From assembly GCA_026391355.1 (NCBI GenBank), contig JAPLDH010000022.1, positions 24,278 through 88,277 of the forward strand: 64,000 bases of DNA. Direction: 5' to 3'. Shown here in pieces: positions 7,999-17,391 of this stretch. The position numbers and the translations under genes were made by a program. Numbering within the stretch: position 1 is the first letter of the stretch; each line of letters starts with the position of its first letter. The notes under the pieces were generated by a model. It ran no database searches and had not been told where the DNA came from. It was given only the letters and a program-made list of their open reading frames with translations. This stretch comes from Bacteroidota bacterium. Its GTDB lineage: Bacteria; Bacteroidota; Bacteroidia; Bacteroidales; FEN-979.

Positions 7999-10569
7999 TC
8001 AAGGTTTCACCACTTTGGCGAGGATGGAAGGAATATTGAACAGGTCATAATGGTGGTCGTAAATAATGTACCGGTTTTTCCAGTCGGGTCCGAATTTGTC
8101 CTTGAAATCGCGAAGGCCGTGATATGCTGAAAATGTCCGGATCTTTTCATAGGCGAACTTAATTGATTTCTCAGGGAAATCCCGTCCTTTTTCAATTCCC
8201 GACATAGGGGCAAAACCAAGATTCAGGAATTGATAGCCCCGCGACCGCAGGTAATTGATGGTTTCGATCATCAAAAAGTCGATAGTGCCATTGGGTGCAT
8301 CCTTCGTCTTACGGATAAGGTCAAAGGTAACTTCCCCGGGAGCAAAATCAGGAATAATGTTCAGAAATGCCACCACCTTTTCTTCTTTATTCTCGATGGT
8401 CATGACAGTATGTTGCTGGAGTTCCTCTATTCTGAACATGCCTTGTGAAAAAACCATTTCATGAAATTCATTATCCTCAAGCCATTCTGTTGAAACGGCT
8501 TTTATTTTCTGAAGAACTCCTTCTTTGACAGGCGGCAGGTATAACCTGGAAAAATATCCGGTTTCCAGCATCTTGTTACAGGCATTCCGGATCGATTTTT
8601 TAGTACCTCCTTCGAGGGTGAAGTTGCGCAGGTCAATAATGGCTTCTTGTCCGATCAACAGGGATTTCTTATCCAACATGTAATATGTGGGAATATATTC
8701 TTCCGGAACCCGGAAATAGAAACTTTTTAACCCGTTGTCCTGGCAGAAATCATCGAATTTCCGGACAATGAATTTCAGGCTTTCTTCATCGCTGCAAACC
8801 GGATTTTCCAGCACTGTAGCATAGTTTCCGGCAATTTTATAGGAGATAAACCCTTCTTTTCCGGTTGTGAAAAAATAAAGTTTATCATCATATGTTTTAA
8901 AATAATCGAGGGTGGATCTCCCATGTTTTTTTATAAGATCCATGGCTCTTTGCCTTTCTTCGTCCAATACCCCGGGCTTGTGTACATAGGAACGTACCAG
9001 CGTGTATAAGAGGAAGGATAAGGAGAGGAATCCCGCAATATTAATAGAGGAAAGAAAATCATTCGCAAATTTCCGGGTCGAATGCAGATCTTCGCTCCGG
9101 AACAGGAAGAAATTTTCAATAGAATAGGTGATCGATTGTAAGATGCTGAAATCGATGTTAAAGAATTTTTTATCAAGGTAATAAAACCCTATGGTTCCGT
9201 AAGTCATCACAGCGATCATTGAAGCCAGCGCCGTAACAATACCGATCTGGCCCCATCGAGGATGCGGTTTTACGAAATATTCTTTTCGGGTCATGATCAA
9301 TGAAAACGAAACGAAACCTGCCAGGAGTGCTTCTTCATAATCAATGGCCTTTACAAGGTGTCCAATCATTGAGAATAAAGCCAACAGAAGTGCAATATAC
9401 CAGGTTGTTTTCAAACCCTTCAGTAAAAATGCCGAGATCACAAGCAGGAAAAGCCCTGTTGTAAAAACAAAATAATTGGAGAAATGGATGGCAAAATGGG
9501 GCACGAATTCAAGTAAAACATTGACCCTGGATTGAATATCCGGTGTCAAAACGGATATGATATTGATGATCCCCAATAAAAATGTCATAACTGCCGGGAT
9601 GACACGGAGTACGAGACTGTTCCTTACGAAAACGAAGCTCATGCCTCCAATGGCTAAAGGCAGCCAGAATTCGAAGAAACGGTATAGCAGGGTAATGGAG
9701 ATGGCATCTACCGTGGAAAACCCAAAACGTGTCAGCACAAATGCCATCGAAAGTTCAATGGCTCCCAGTCCTTTGAGAAAGGGAGATAATACCAGTACCA
9801 GTACCGAAGTAACATATCCGAGAATGGCGCCTTCCAGCGTAATATCAAATCCCAACGCTTTGGCTGCGATTATCAGGTGTAAGATACCCGTTAATTCAAT
9901 CAACAAGGAGGTTACCACGGTTTCCGCATATGCGACCTTATTGATTGTAATGGATTCCAGTTCAATGAAAAAACCTTCCAAACGCGGGAAAAAACGGATG
10001 ATCAACCGGAAAAAAAATCCTTTCCGGAGGATGGAAACAAAAATATAGATCAAACCGCCTACGATCAGGCAAACAACGATGAAGGCCACGATCTGGTTGG
10101 AAGAAATGTTATGGCGAATAATAGCCCAGGTGAGTACAGGAATAGAAATAAGTACAACCGTGAGGATCGATGTAAAGGCATATATTGATGAGGCAAAATG
10201 AATACCGGTTTTGGAGATTTTATAATGCTTAAAATCATTCGTGAACATAGCAAGTGAGGCAATGCCCCCGGCCGGCAGAAAAACACCGATGAAATTTCTT
10301 TTGAGAAATACCTTGATAGTTGTTCCCAGGTTGACTTTCTTTTGAACAGAACGAAAACTGTTGAAATAGAGAAGTCCCTGCATGAAAATATAGAACCCCG
10401 TCATAAGGATACCAGCAACGATCCATAAGGGATGAGCATTGGCCAGCGAATTCCTTACATCATGGATCTCTGCCCGTTCATGCCGGATGAAAAAGATAGC
10501 CAGGCCAATGAACAATAAGGCAAAGGTTGCCTCCAGAAATATTTTTCTATTTTCTTTGAAAAAAGCCAT
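7999..10569 (-). CDS. MprF-like bifunctional aminoacyl-lipid synthase/flippase
   Basis: An 856-residue membrane protein with the MprF layout. The N-terminal half has many TM helices of the lysylphosphatidylglycerol-flippase type (start F-F-K-E-N-R-K-I-F-L-E-A; G-V-F-L-P-A-G-G-I-A-S at ~95-105). The C-terminal third (~535-856) is a DUF2156 GNAT-like synthase domain, with N-L-G-F-A-P-M-S-G-I near 795. In known MprF proteins the soluble domain transfers an amino acid from aminoacyl-tRNA to phosphatidylglycerol and the membrane domain flips the product, lowering surface negative charge and cationic-peptide sensitivity. Which amino acid and which lipid are used here cannot be told. Monocistronic. 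Confidence 0.9.
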   Translation of the reverse strand: MAFFKENRKIFLEATFALLFIGLAIFFIRHERAEIHDVRNSLANAHPLWIVAGILMTGFYIFMQGLLYFNSFRSVQKKVNLGTTIKVFLKRNFIGVFLPAGGIASLAMFTNDFKHYKISKTGIHFASSIYAFTSILTVVLISIPVLTWAIIRHNISSNQIVAFIVVCLIVGGLIYIFVSILRKGFFFRLIIRFFPRLEGFFIELESITINKVAYAETVVTSLLIELTGILHLIIAAKALGFDITLEGAILGYVTSVLVLVLSPFLKGLGAIELSMAFVLTRFGFSTVDAISITLLYRFFEFWLPLAIGGMSFVFVRNSLVLRVIPAVMTFLLGIINIISVLTPDIQSRVNVLLEFVPHFAIHFSNYFVFTTGLFLLVISAFLLKGLKTTWYIALLLALFSMIGHLVKAIDYEEALLAGFVSFSLIMTRKEYFVKPHPRWGQIGIVTALASMIAVMTYGTIGFYYLDKKFFNIDFSILQSITYSIENFFLFRSEDLHSTRKFANDFLSSINIAGFLSLSFLLYTLVRSYVHKPGVLDEERQRAMDLIKKHGRSTLDYFKTYDDKLYFFTTGKEGFISYKIAGNYATVLENPVCSDEESLKFIVRKFDDFCQDNGLKSFYFRVPEEYIPTYYMLDKKSLLIGQEAIIDLRNFTLEGGTKKSIRNACNKMLETGYFSRLYLPPVKEGVLQKIKAVSTEWLEDNEFHEMVFSQGMFRIEELQQHTVMTIENKEEKVVAFLNIIPDFAPGEVTFDLIRKTKDAPNGTIDFLMIETINYLRSRGYQFLNLGFAPMSGIEKGRDFPEKSIKFAYEKIRTFSAYHGLRDFKDKFGPDWKNRYIIYDHHYDLFNIPSILAKVVKP

Positions 10570-10642
10570 TATCCTGAACTTCTGCGATAAAAGGTCTGTC
10601 CCGAAACGGACTGGATCATGAGATTAACAGGTGAGAGGGGAT

Positions 10643-11503
10643 TTAATTATACTCTGCCATCCGGATCATGACGTTTTCCAGTTTCTTTTTTACAACCTTT
10701 GTCCTGCATGTAAAATTATTGACAATTATTGCAAAAATCAACTTTTTTCCGGATAAGGTATTGACATATCCTGCAAAACTTTTAACACCATTTACGGTAC
10801 CGGTCTTTGCACGGATCATACCCTCAGCTGGGGTTCCCCGCATATAACGATGAAGCGTCCCGGAAATTCCCGATAATGGCAAGGAACTGTAAAACACGGG
10901 GAAATGTGGTGAGAACTTCATATAATAAAGTACATCGATAAGTTGTTTCGGGGTAAGTGAATTTTCTTTTGACAGTCCGCAGCCATCATACATCATCATC
11001 CCGGTGACATCAATCCCTTTTTGTTTCCAGAATTCCATAACGGCTTTGCAACCATAATCATTCTCACGCTTTCCGTAAATGTAATCACCAACCTTGCGAA
11101 GTAACCGGTTGGCAAGCCAGTTGATACTGTTCAGGTTGGTTATGATCACCTGGCGCGCCACCTCTGTTCCCATCAGTTCAAGAGCTGCACCGGTGGTCAG
11201 AAGTTTTTGGGTGGAGGCAGGGATAAAAGCTTGTTTTTGATTATACTGGGCAATCACCACCGGTTTGCTTTGTGTACAATCCATGATCACATACCCTATC
11301 GAAGCGTCAGTGAAGGCGTCATCCTTTCGCAGGTTATCAAGTTCTGCAAATAAAGGGTCGGGAGGTTTTACCGGTTTTTTTACCAGTGAAGTGGAATCAT
11401 TTATCCTGAGTGATGCACTTTTCTTTTCATTATGCTGACAGGAAAATAAAGACAGGAACAACATCAATGAAAAAAGGAAGATAACTTTCACTCTCATCCG
11501 CAA
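10643..11503 (-). CDS. Compact PBP4-type D-alanyl-D-alanine carboxypeptidase (lipoprotein)
   Basis: A 286-residue peptidase S13 (DacB/PBP4) protein. It starts with a lipoprotein signal, lipobox L-F-S-C with Cys22. All three serine-acyltransferase motifs are present: S97-T-Q-K100, S126-I-N128 and K233-T-G235. In classical PBP4 the first two motifs are about 240 residues apart because domains II and III are inserted; here only 29 residues separate them, so the insertion is gone while the active site is kept. Family role is trimming or cleaving peptidoglycan stem peptides in the periplasm. It could be a natural minimal form or the product of an in-frame deletion; the junction reads A-A-L-E-L-M-G-T-E-V-A-R. 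Single gene. Confidence 0.85.
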   Translation of the reverse strand: MRMRVKVIFLFSLMLFLSLFSCQHNEKKSASLRINDSTSLVKKPVKPPDPLFAELDNLRKDDAFTDASIGYVIMDCTQSKPVVIAQYNQKQAFIPASTQKLLTTGAALELMGTEVARQVIITNLNSINWLANRLLRKVGDYIYGKRENDYGCKAVMEFWKQKGIDVTGMMMYDGCGLSKENSLTPKQLIDVLYYMKFSPHFPVFYSSLPLSGISGTLHRYMRGTPAEGMIRAKTGTVNGVKSFAGYVNTLSGKKLIFAIIVNNFTCRTKVVKKKLENVMIRMAEYN

Positions 11504-11566
11504 CTGGTTTTTATGTCAACAAATATCGGAATAAAATTAATACGAACGGGAAGATTTCTTAATCAA

Positions 11567-11598
11567 GTAACAAAGTAACAAAGTGACAGAGTGACAAA
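11567..11598 (+). repeat. GTAACAAA-type 8-mer array
   Basis: Four consecutive 8-mers GTAACAAA, GTAACAAA, GTGACAGA, GTGACAAA upstream of accC. Same GT-leading pattern as the heptamer arrays elsewhere in the window. The rest of the 275-bp gap holds the accC promoter and nothing else I recognise. Confidence 0.8.
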
Positions 11599-11683
11599 GA
11601 TTGATAACCCTTGGGTTTATAATCTCTAGTCCTGTGTTCCTGTGTTAATCTGTCACTCCTTTTATAAGTAAACCAATCAACCA

Positions 11684-11716
11684 TTTGTCGCACCTATTAA
11701 AAAGGTTGTAAATTTG
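11684..11716 (+). promoter_or_regulatory. Full Bacteroidota-type promoter of the carboxylase operon
   Basis: TTTG at 11684-11687 and TAAATTTG at 11709-11716, 21 bp apart, match the primary sigma factor promoter TTTG-N19-21-TAnnTTTG. The accC ATG is 62 bp downstream. Confidence 0.75.
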
Positions 11717-11778
11717 TCCCCTTAAATTCCGAAGGATCAATTTATTGTGAAATAATTCACAGATAAGGGTGAAAATAT

Positions 11779-13287
11779 ATGATCAAAAAAGTACTCATTG
11801 CCAACCGTGGTGAAATTGCTGTAAGGATCATAAGGTCATGCAGGGAACTGGGATTAGCTACTGTAGGTGTTTATTCTGAAGCTGACCGGAAAGCCTTACA
11901 TGTAAGATATGCTGACGAAGCCTATTGTATCGGTCCGGCGCCATCACGGGAGAGCTATCTTAACATCGACAACATCATCGGGGCAGCTAAGAAATCGGGA
12001 GCTGATGCCATTCATCCAGGATATGGATTTCTGTCGGAGAACCCAAAATTTTCGCAGAGGTGTAAAGAGGAGGGTATCATTTTTATCGGGCCATCTGCCG
12101 AAGCAATATCTGCAATGGGAGATAAAATCACTGCCCGGTTGACAATGAACAATGCCGGAGTACCGGTCGTTCCGGGGACGATGGAGAAAATCACGGAAGA
12201 GAAAAAAGCGATTGAGGTTGTCAGAGAGATTGGACTTCCCGTGATGATCAAAGCTTCGGCAGGAGGAGGTGGCAAAGGTATGCGCCTTGTGAGAAATGCC
12301 AGGGAACTGATCTCTTCGTTCCGGACAGCCAAATCAGAAGCGTTAAATGCATTTGGCGACGATTCCGTTTACATTGAAAAATACATCGAGTCGCCGCATC
12401 ACATTGAGTTCCAGATCCTGGCCGACAGGCATGGCAATGTGATCCATCTTTTTGAACGCGAGTGTTCCATACAACGCCGGCACCAGAAGGTGATCGAAGA
12501 GACCCCCTCACCACTCATGACCCCTTCATTGCGCGAAGAGATGGGGAAATTTGCCGTCGCTGCAGCAAAAGCAGTCAATTATGAGGGGGCAGGTACTATC
12601 GAATTCATTGTCAACGACAATCTTGAATATTTCTTCCTTGAGATGAATACCCGTTTACAGGTTGAACATCCGATCACGGAAAGAGTGGTTGGGGTCGATC
12701 TTGTCAAAGAACAGATCCACATTGCCAACGGATTCCCGTTGACCCTGAAGCAGGAAGACCTATGTCAGAACGGGCATGCAATCCAGTGCAGGATCTATGC
12801 AGAGGATCCTGACAACAACTTCATGCCCCAACCGGGGATCATTAGTCAGATCACTGTTCCGCTGGGACTGGGCGTTCGTTATGATGGATATGTTTATGAG
12901 GGATATGAGATACCGATGTATTATGATCCGTTGATCTCAAAACTGATCTCCTGGGGCAAAACCAGGAAAGAGTCGATTGACAGGATGCGACGGGCATTAT
13001 ATGAATATAAGATCACCGGGGTGAAGACCAATATAAAATTTCTGGAAAGGATCATGGACATGGAAGATTTCCTTGAAGGGAAATATAACACCAACTTCAT
13101 TGAAAAGAACCGGGCCAACCTGTTTACACCCAAGCATTGTGGTACAGAGTGTGAAGATATGGCGCTGATTGCCTGTTTCATTGATTATCTTGAAAAGTTG
13201 GAAAGGATCCAGCCCCAGCAATTTACCGAGGAGTTGGCCTCCACCTGGAAAGATTTTGGCCGCAAACGCAGTGTTTTAAGGTTATAA
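11779..13287 (+). CDS. accC: Biotin carboxylase subunit of acyl-CoA carboxylase
   Basis: A 502-residue ATP-grasp biotin carboxylase. N-terminal K-V-L-I-A-N-R-G-E-I-A-V-R-I-I-R, the glycine loop I-K-A-S-A-G-G-G-G-K-G-M-R (157-169) and the active-site block E-M-N-T-R-L-Q-V-E-H-P (from 288) are all intact. It carboxylates the biotin of the next gene's product using ATP and bicarbonate. The ~50 residues beyond an E. coli-size AccC, and the following carboxyltransferase of the PccB type, make a propionyl-CoA (or methylmalonyl-CoA-forming) carboxylase more likely than a fatty-acid-synthesis AccC. First gene of a three-gene operon, 10 bp before the biotin carrier gene. Confidence 0.93.
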   Translation: MIKKVLIANRGEIAVRIIRSCRELGLATVGVYSEADRKALHVRYADEAYCIGPAPSRESYLNIDNIIGAAKKSGADAIHPGYGFLSENPKFSQRCKEEGIIFIGPSAEAISAMGDKITARLTMNNAGVPVVPGTMEKITEEKKAIEVVREIGLPVMIKASAGGGGKGMRLVRNARELISSFRTAKSEALNAFGDDSVYIEKYIESPHHIEFQILADRHGNVIHLFERECSIQRRHQKVIEETPSPLMTPSLREEMGKFAVAAAKAVNYEGAGTIEFIVNDNLEYFFLEMNTRLQVEHPITERVVGVDLVKEQIHIANGFPLTLKQEDLCQNGHAIQCRIYAEDPDNNFMPQPGIISQITVPLGLGVRYDGYVYEGYEIPMYYDPLISKLISWGKTRKESIDRMRRALYEYKITGVKTNIKFLERIMDMEDFLEGKYNTNFIEKNRANLFTPKHCGTECEDMALIACFIDYLEKLERIQPQQFTEELASTWKDFGRKRSVLRL

Positions 13288-13297
13288 AAAAGAACCC

Positions 13298-13807
13298 ATG
13301 GCATACGAGATCCGAATAGAGGACAGAACAGCAAAGATCGAATTGCTGAATAAAGCCGGTACCAATGCAGTGATTTCTGTCGATGATAATAAATACGAGA
13401 TTGATATTGTGATGGTTGAAAAAGGAGTGTATTCAATCCTTCATAATGGAAAATCGTTTAATCTGGAACTGATAGAGACAGAGAATAAAAAAAAATACTA
13501 CGTCAATACATTTGCCAGGTCATTCAACATTGAGATCATCGATGCAGAGTCCAAATACCAGCAAAGCAGGAACAAGGGACTTGACCAGGATGACAACCAC
13601 AACATCTTTTCCCCGATGCCCGGTAAAGTGGTGAAGATCCCGGTTAAAGTGGGCGAGCATGTAACTGCAGGCCAGGCATTGATCGTGGTGGAAGCAATGA
13701 AAATGCAAAGCGAGTTCAAAGCCACCGGCGATAAAATAATAAAAGATATTCTTGTTAAGGAAGGAGATATTGTCGAAGCACACCAGGTACTGATTAAATT
13801 AGAATAA
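13298..13807 (+). CDS. Biotin carboxyl carrier protein of acyl-CoA carboxylase
   Basis: A 169-residue protein with a variable N-terminal half and a C-terminal biotinyl domain (~95-169). Biotinylation motif E132-A-M-K-M, with K135 as the expected biotin attachment site, preceded by F-S-P-M-P-G-K-V-V-K-I and followed by V-K-E-G-D-I-V. It carries CO2 between the biotin carboxylase upstream and the carboxyltransferase downstream. The gap to the latter (134 bp) is almost wholly a heptamer array. Confidence 0.92.
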   Translation: MAYEIRIEDRTAKIELLNKAGTNAVISVDDNKYEIDIVMVEKGVYSILHNGKSFNLELIETENKKKYYVNTFARSFNIEIIDAESKYQQSRNKGLDQDDNHNIFSPMPGKVVKIPVKVGEHVTAGQALIVVEAMKMQSEFKATGDKIIKDILVKEGDIVEAHQVLIKLE

Positions 13808-13817
13808 TAGACAGATA

Positions 13818-13927
13818 GTGACTCGTGGTTAGTTATTAGTGACTAGTAACTATTAACCCGTCACAAGTCACAAGTCACAAGTCACAAGTCACAAGTCACA
13901 AGTCACAAGTCACAAGTCACAAGTCAC
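13818..13927 (+). repeat. GT-heptamer array, nine-plus perfect GTCACAA copies
   Basis: From 13860 the unit GTCACAA is repeated more than nine times without change. The preceding 42 bp keep the same 7-bp phase with different units: GTGACTC, GTGGTTA, GTTATTA, GTGACTA, GTAACTA, TTAACCC. It lies between the biotin carrier and carboxyltransferase genes of one operon. Confidence 0.95.
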
Positions 13928-13941
13928 TAATAAGTATCATC

Positions 13942-15480
13942 ATGTTGACATTAGACGAGAGTTTCAAATTGTTCGAAGAGAAAAACAGGTCAGCGGAATC
14001 AGGAGGCGGGACTGAGAAGATCGAGAAAATCCATAAGGCAGGCCGGAAAACTGCAAGGGAACGGATACTGTTACTATTGGACCCGAACACTTTTGTGGAG
14101 TTCGATAAACTTGTAACTCACCGTTGCACGGACTTTGGGATGGGTTATAAGAAGATCCCGGGTGATGGGATGATCACGGGTTATGGAAAGATTGACGGCA
14201 GGCTGGTGTTTGTATTTGCCCAGGATTTCACAGTATTTGGCGGAACAATGAGCAGGGCCAATGCCGATAAGGTAGTGAAAGTGATGGATATGGCAATGAA
14301 GGCAGGCGCTCCGGTGATCGGGTTGAACGATTCCGGCGGTGCGCGTATCCAGGAAGGAGTTGAAAGCCTTGCCGGCTATGCTGACATTTTTTACAGGAAT
14401 GTCATGGCATCCGGTGTTATCCCACAGATCTCTGCCATTTTTGGCCCTTGTGCAGGAGGAGCTGTATATTCACCTGCCATGACCGATTTCATACTGATGG
14501 TCAAGGATACGAGTTACATGTTCGTTACCGGACCGGAGGTTATTAAAACTGTCACCCATGAAGAGGTTTCCATGAATGACCTCGGGGGAGCAGTCACCCA
14601 TAATACACGAAGCGGTGTTGCTCATTTCGCAGGGGAAAATGATGAACAGGTATTGATGATGATCCGCGAGCTGATGAGTTTCCTGCCATTGAATAACATG
14701 GAAGACCCCCCGGCACAACCCTGTACGGATGATGTGATGCGACAGGACGAAAAGCTGCAAACCCTTGTCCCGGCTGATCCGAACAAGCCCTACGACATGA
14801 AAGAGCTTATCACAATGGTTGTCGATAACCATAATTTTTTCGAGGTGATGCCTCATTATGCACAGAACATCCTCACCGGTTTCGGCCGCCTGGGTGGCCG
14901 TCCTGTCGGGATCGTTGCAAACCAGCCGGCATATCTTGCAGGCGTGCTGGATATCAACTCTGCAGTGAAAGGAGCGCGGTTTGTACGTTTTTGTGATTGC
15001 TTCAACATCCCGTTGATCACCTTTGAGGATGTACCCGGATTCCTCCCCGGTACCACCCAGGAATACGGTGGAATCATCAAGCACGGGGCAAAACTGTTGT
15101 ATGCATTTTGTGAAGCTACCGTTCCCAAGATCACGGTCATCACCCGAAAAGCTTATGGTGGAGCTTATTGTGTTATGTCGAGCAAGCACATCGGCGGGGA
15201 TATCAATTACGCATACCCAACGGCTGAAATTGCTGTAATGGGACCTGAAGGAGCCGTGAACATCATCCACAAAGGAAAACTGACAGAAGATAAGCGTGCC
15301 GAAGCGGTGGAAGATTACCGCAAAATGTTTGCAAATCCTTACAAGGCCGCCGAATTGGGGTATATTGATGAGATCATCTACCCGAAACAAACCCGCATGA
15401 AGCTGATCCAGGCGCTGGAACTCACGCAGAACAAGAGCAAGACCAACCCCCCGAAGAAACACGGGAATATTCCCCTGTGA
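13942..15480 (+). CDS. Acyl-CoA carboxylase carboxyltransferase subunit (PccB-like)
   Basis: A 512-residue carboxyltransferase with both crotonase-like halves in one chain. Features: the N-terminal half with [10 protein letters not shown] and [24 protein letters not shown] (acyl-CoA oxyanion hole) and the C-terminal half with [10 protein letters not shown] and [11 protein letters not shown]. This type transfers CO2 from biotin to propionyl-CoA (or back, in methylmalonyl-CoA decarboxylase-type enzymes), linking to the succinate-propionate route common in Bacteroidota. Third gene of the operon; separated from the second by the heptamer array. Confidence 0.93.
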   Translation: MLTLDESFKLFEEKNRSAESGGGTEKIEKIHKAGRKTARERILLLLDPNTFVEFDKLVTHRCTDFGMGYKKIPGDGMITGYGKIDGRLVFVFAQDFTVFGGTMSRANADKVVKVMDMAMKAGAPVIGLNDSGGARIQEGVESLAGYADIFYRNVMASGVIPQISAIFGPCAGGAVYSPAMTDFILMVKDTSYMFVTGPEVIKTVTHEEVSMNDLGGAVTHNTRSGVAHFAGENDEQVLMMIRELMSFLPLNNMEDPPAQPCTDDVMRQDEKLQTLVPADPNKPYDMKELITMVVDNHNFFEVMPHYAQNILTGFGRLGGRPVGIVANQPAYLAGVLDINSAVKGARFVRFCDCFNIPLITFEDVPGFLPGTTQEYGGIIKHGAKLLYAFCEATVPKITVITRKAYGGAYCVMSSKHIGGDINYAYPTAEIAVMGPEGAVNIIHKGKLTEDKRAEAVEDYRKMFANPYKAAELGYIDEIIYPKQTRMKLIQALELTQNKSKTNPPKKHGNIPL

Positions 15481-15515
15481 TTCAGTGGTTCGGTGGTTCC
15501 GTGGTTCTACTGAAT
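15480..15515. repeat. Hairpin enclosing GTGGTTC 8-mers between convergent genes
   Basis: Perfect 7-bp arms ATTCAGT (15480-15486) and ACTGAAT (15509-15515) enclose GTGGTTCG, GTGGTTCC, GTGGTTCT. It lies in the 26-bp gap between two convergent genes and extends slightly into both. Without a T-run it is not a classic terminator. Confidence 0.6.
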
Positions 15516-16997
15516 GACCAGGCTTGTTGTTTTCACGAGGTATTGTCCGGTTATTTTGCTTCTGCCGGATATTTTCAGAAAATAAATTCCCTTTGGAAAA
15601 GAAGAGAGGTTGATAATGGAAATATCCTGGCTTTTTGGAAAGCCGGGCATCGTTTCTCCCATCGAATTGCAAAGGATAATGTTAACTTCCGATATTCCGG
15701 TAAGGACCATACGAATATAGTCGTTGGCAGGATTCGGAAATACCAGGATCTTTGCATCGTAATCTGATGGGTTTTCAATACCTGTTGGGATGACAATATA
15801 GGTGCCTGTTGAAACAGAGGAGGTTGGCCAAGCCGGATCGCATGCAATAGCATGGCATATATATGTACCGGTCGAATCCGGGGTGGTAAGGATGATCGGG
15901 CTTGGTCCTGAAGGACTCGTACTGCAGTCAGGTATACTACCGTCGGTGGTATAATGAATGATTGAGCCAAATGCCGATGTGATAGTGAAAGTAATAGGCC
16001 CGGTAGAGGTTCCGGATGATGGCATTAAATAAGGGGCAGGAAGGCTTTGCTGGAGAACCGTATAGCTCCCGGTGCTGACGGATGAAGAGACAAAACCGCT
16101 TTGACATGCGATCGCTTTATAGGTGTATGTTCCCGGCATACAGGGAGTGATGAGGCTTACAGGGCTTGTCCCCGACGTGCCGTTATTGCAATCCGGAGTA
16201 CTGCCATCCGTCGTATAGTGGATCGTTGATCCGGGGTCTGCAATGATCACAAAATAGATTGGGGAATAGGAGGAGTCATTCGGCGGAACGAAAACCGGGG
16301 CTTGCAGCATACTCCCCGTTACTTCATAAGTGGCTGATGAAATCCCGGAAGGGTTCCAGTTTGTTTCACAAGCGATTGCCTTGTAAACGTATGTACCCTG
16401 CGCAGCAGGGGTGGTAAGGCTTAACGGACTTGCTCCGGAAGGACTGCTGGCACAGGTTGGGTTACTGCCATCCGTCGAATAATGGATGATCGATCCCGGA
16501 CCTGCGCTGATGGTGAATGTTATCGGATTTCCTGAGGTTCCTGCCGGAGGGTTGAAAACAGGGTTGGTAAGAGTTCCTGAAAGCTTTACAACCCAGGCAT
16601 CATAATTTCCATGATTGCCTGCTACTGTTCCTCCATTTGACCCGGCTTGTCCTGCAAGGATGTATTCTCCGTCACTGGTTTCACACATATCGATTCCCAA
16701 ATCATCCCCGGGCCCGCCAAAGCATTTTTGCCATAATAAATTACCACCTGAACCCATTTTTATGAGCCAGAAATCAAATCCGCCATGCCCGCCCGTAACA
16801 TTCCCATCGGTCGAATGAACAGGTCCAAGCATGATGTATCCACCGTCGGAAGCCTGAAGTCCGGAATATCCGTATTCAACGTAACTTCCTCCCAGGCAGG
16901 TTTGCCAGATCAGGTTCTGGGCATGACCCGCCCTGCCGGTCACAAGTACCAGAAAAGATATTATTAAAGGATAAGCACTCCTGAGCGAAAGTTTCAT
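15507..16997 (-). CDS. T9SS-secreted protein with three chitobiase C-terminal-type repeats
   Basis: A 496-residue secreted protein when started at the ATG at 16997, just before a clear signal peptide (Y-P-L-I-I-S-F-L-V-L-V-T...G-H-A-Q). An earlier TTG at 17045 is possible but puts 16 polar residues before it. After the signal come two copies of a propeller-like G-G-Y-x-x-L/A-G block (~30-135), then three ~90-residue repeats of the CHB_HEX_C type (I-H-Y-T-T-D-G-S-x-P; T-Y-x-Y-K-A-I-A-C), then a T9SS type A sorting domain (V-F-P-N-P-A-N-D-Y; K-G-I-Y-F-L-K-I). It should be exported by type IX secretion and displayed on the surface. No catalytic domain is visible. Confidence 0.88.
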   Translation of the reverse strand: MKLSLRSAYPLIISFLVLVTGRAGHAQNLIWQTCLGGSYVEYGYSGLQASDGGYIMLGPVHSTDGNVTGGHGGFDFWLIKMGSGGNLLWQKCFGGPGDDLGIDMCETSDGEYILAGQAGSNGGTVAGNHGNYDAWVVKLSGTLTNPVFNPPAGTSGNPITFTISAGPGSIIHYSTDGSNPTCASSPSGASPLSLTTPAAQGTYVYKAIACETNWNPSGISSATYEVTGSMLQAPVFVPPNDSSYSPIYFVIIADPGSTIHYTTDGSTPDCNNGTSGTSPVSLITPCMPGTYTYKAIACQSGFVSSSVSTGSYTVLQQSLPAPYLMPSSGTSTGPITFTITSAFGSIIHYTTDGSIPDCSTSPSGPSPIILTTPDSTGTYICHAIACDPAWPTSSVSTGTYIVIPTGIENPSDYDAKILVFPNPANDYIRMVLTGISEVNIILCNSMGETMPGFPKSQDISIINLSSFPKGIYFLKISGRSKITGQYLVKTTSLVIQ

Positions 16998-17160
16998 TAG
17001 GTGTAATCCATAAGTTTGCAATTTCTTCTGTTTGTAAATATACAAATAATCAAAACGTTGATATCTCTAAATGATAAATGAAGGATTTAATTAAAAAGAA
17101 ATTCAAAAATTGTATTACCCCGGTCTTTTGTCCGGGGTTGAGAAAGGCATTCCAAAGGGC

Positions 17161-17279
17161 TGACTAAAAAGTATTTTTTACCGCAAAGGCGCAAAGGCGC
17201 AGAGAATAATATATTGAAATTGAATTCTTTGCGTCTCCGCGTTTCTGCGGTTTTAAAGAAAATCTTTTCTTTTTAGTCA
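17161..17279. repeat. 119-bp MITE-like long inverted repeat
   Basis: Outer arms TGACTAAAAAG (17161-17171) and CTTTTTAGTCA (17269-17279) are perfect inverted copies. Inner arms ACCGCAAAGGCGCAAAGG... (17180-17206) and its inverted, partly diverged copy ending in TTTCTGCGGT (17225-17251) match at about 20 of 27 positions. Similarity continues weakly outside (GAAAGGC...GGGC against its inverse to ~17305). It has no coding capacity. Confidence 0.75.
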
Positions 17280-17358
17280 CCCCCCTTGAAAAAGGCTTTC
17301 CAATTGCGGGCTCAGCCCCCGTGCTAAATCACAGGGTAATTCATTCATAAACATTTCC

Positions 17359-17366
17359 TAATTTTG
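17359..17366 (+). promoter_or_regulatory. -7 box of the amidohydrolase gene
   Basis: TAATTTTG matches TAnnTTTG, 25 bp before the ATG. No clear TTTG -33 element. Confidence 0.5.
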
Positions 17367-17391
17367 ACAGGTTATTAAGAAACCCGATTCG

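Larger units (their letters stand above)
16998..17391. other. Intergenic region with hairpins and a MITE-like inverted repeat
   Basis: A 394-bp divergent gap. It holds a perfect hairpin ACCCCGG/CCGGGGT (17117-17138), the 119-bp inverted repeat at 17161-17279, a G/C-rich GGGCTCAGCCC palindrome near 17308-17318, and the -7 box of the amidohydrolase at 17359. No coding frame is supported. Confidence 0.7.

Noticed and set aside
14470..15672. 400-codon open frame on the minus strand across the carboxyltransferase gene
   Set aside because: It lies almost fully antisense to a conserved gene, resembles no family, and is a by-product of that gene's codon use.
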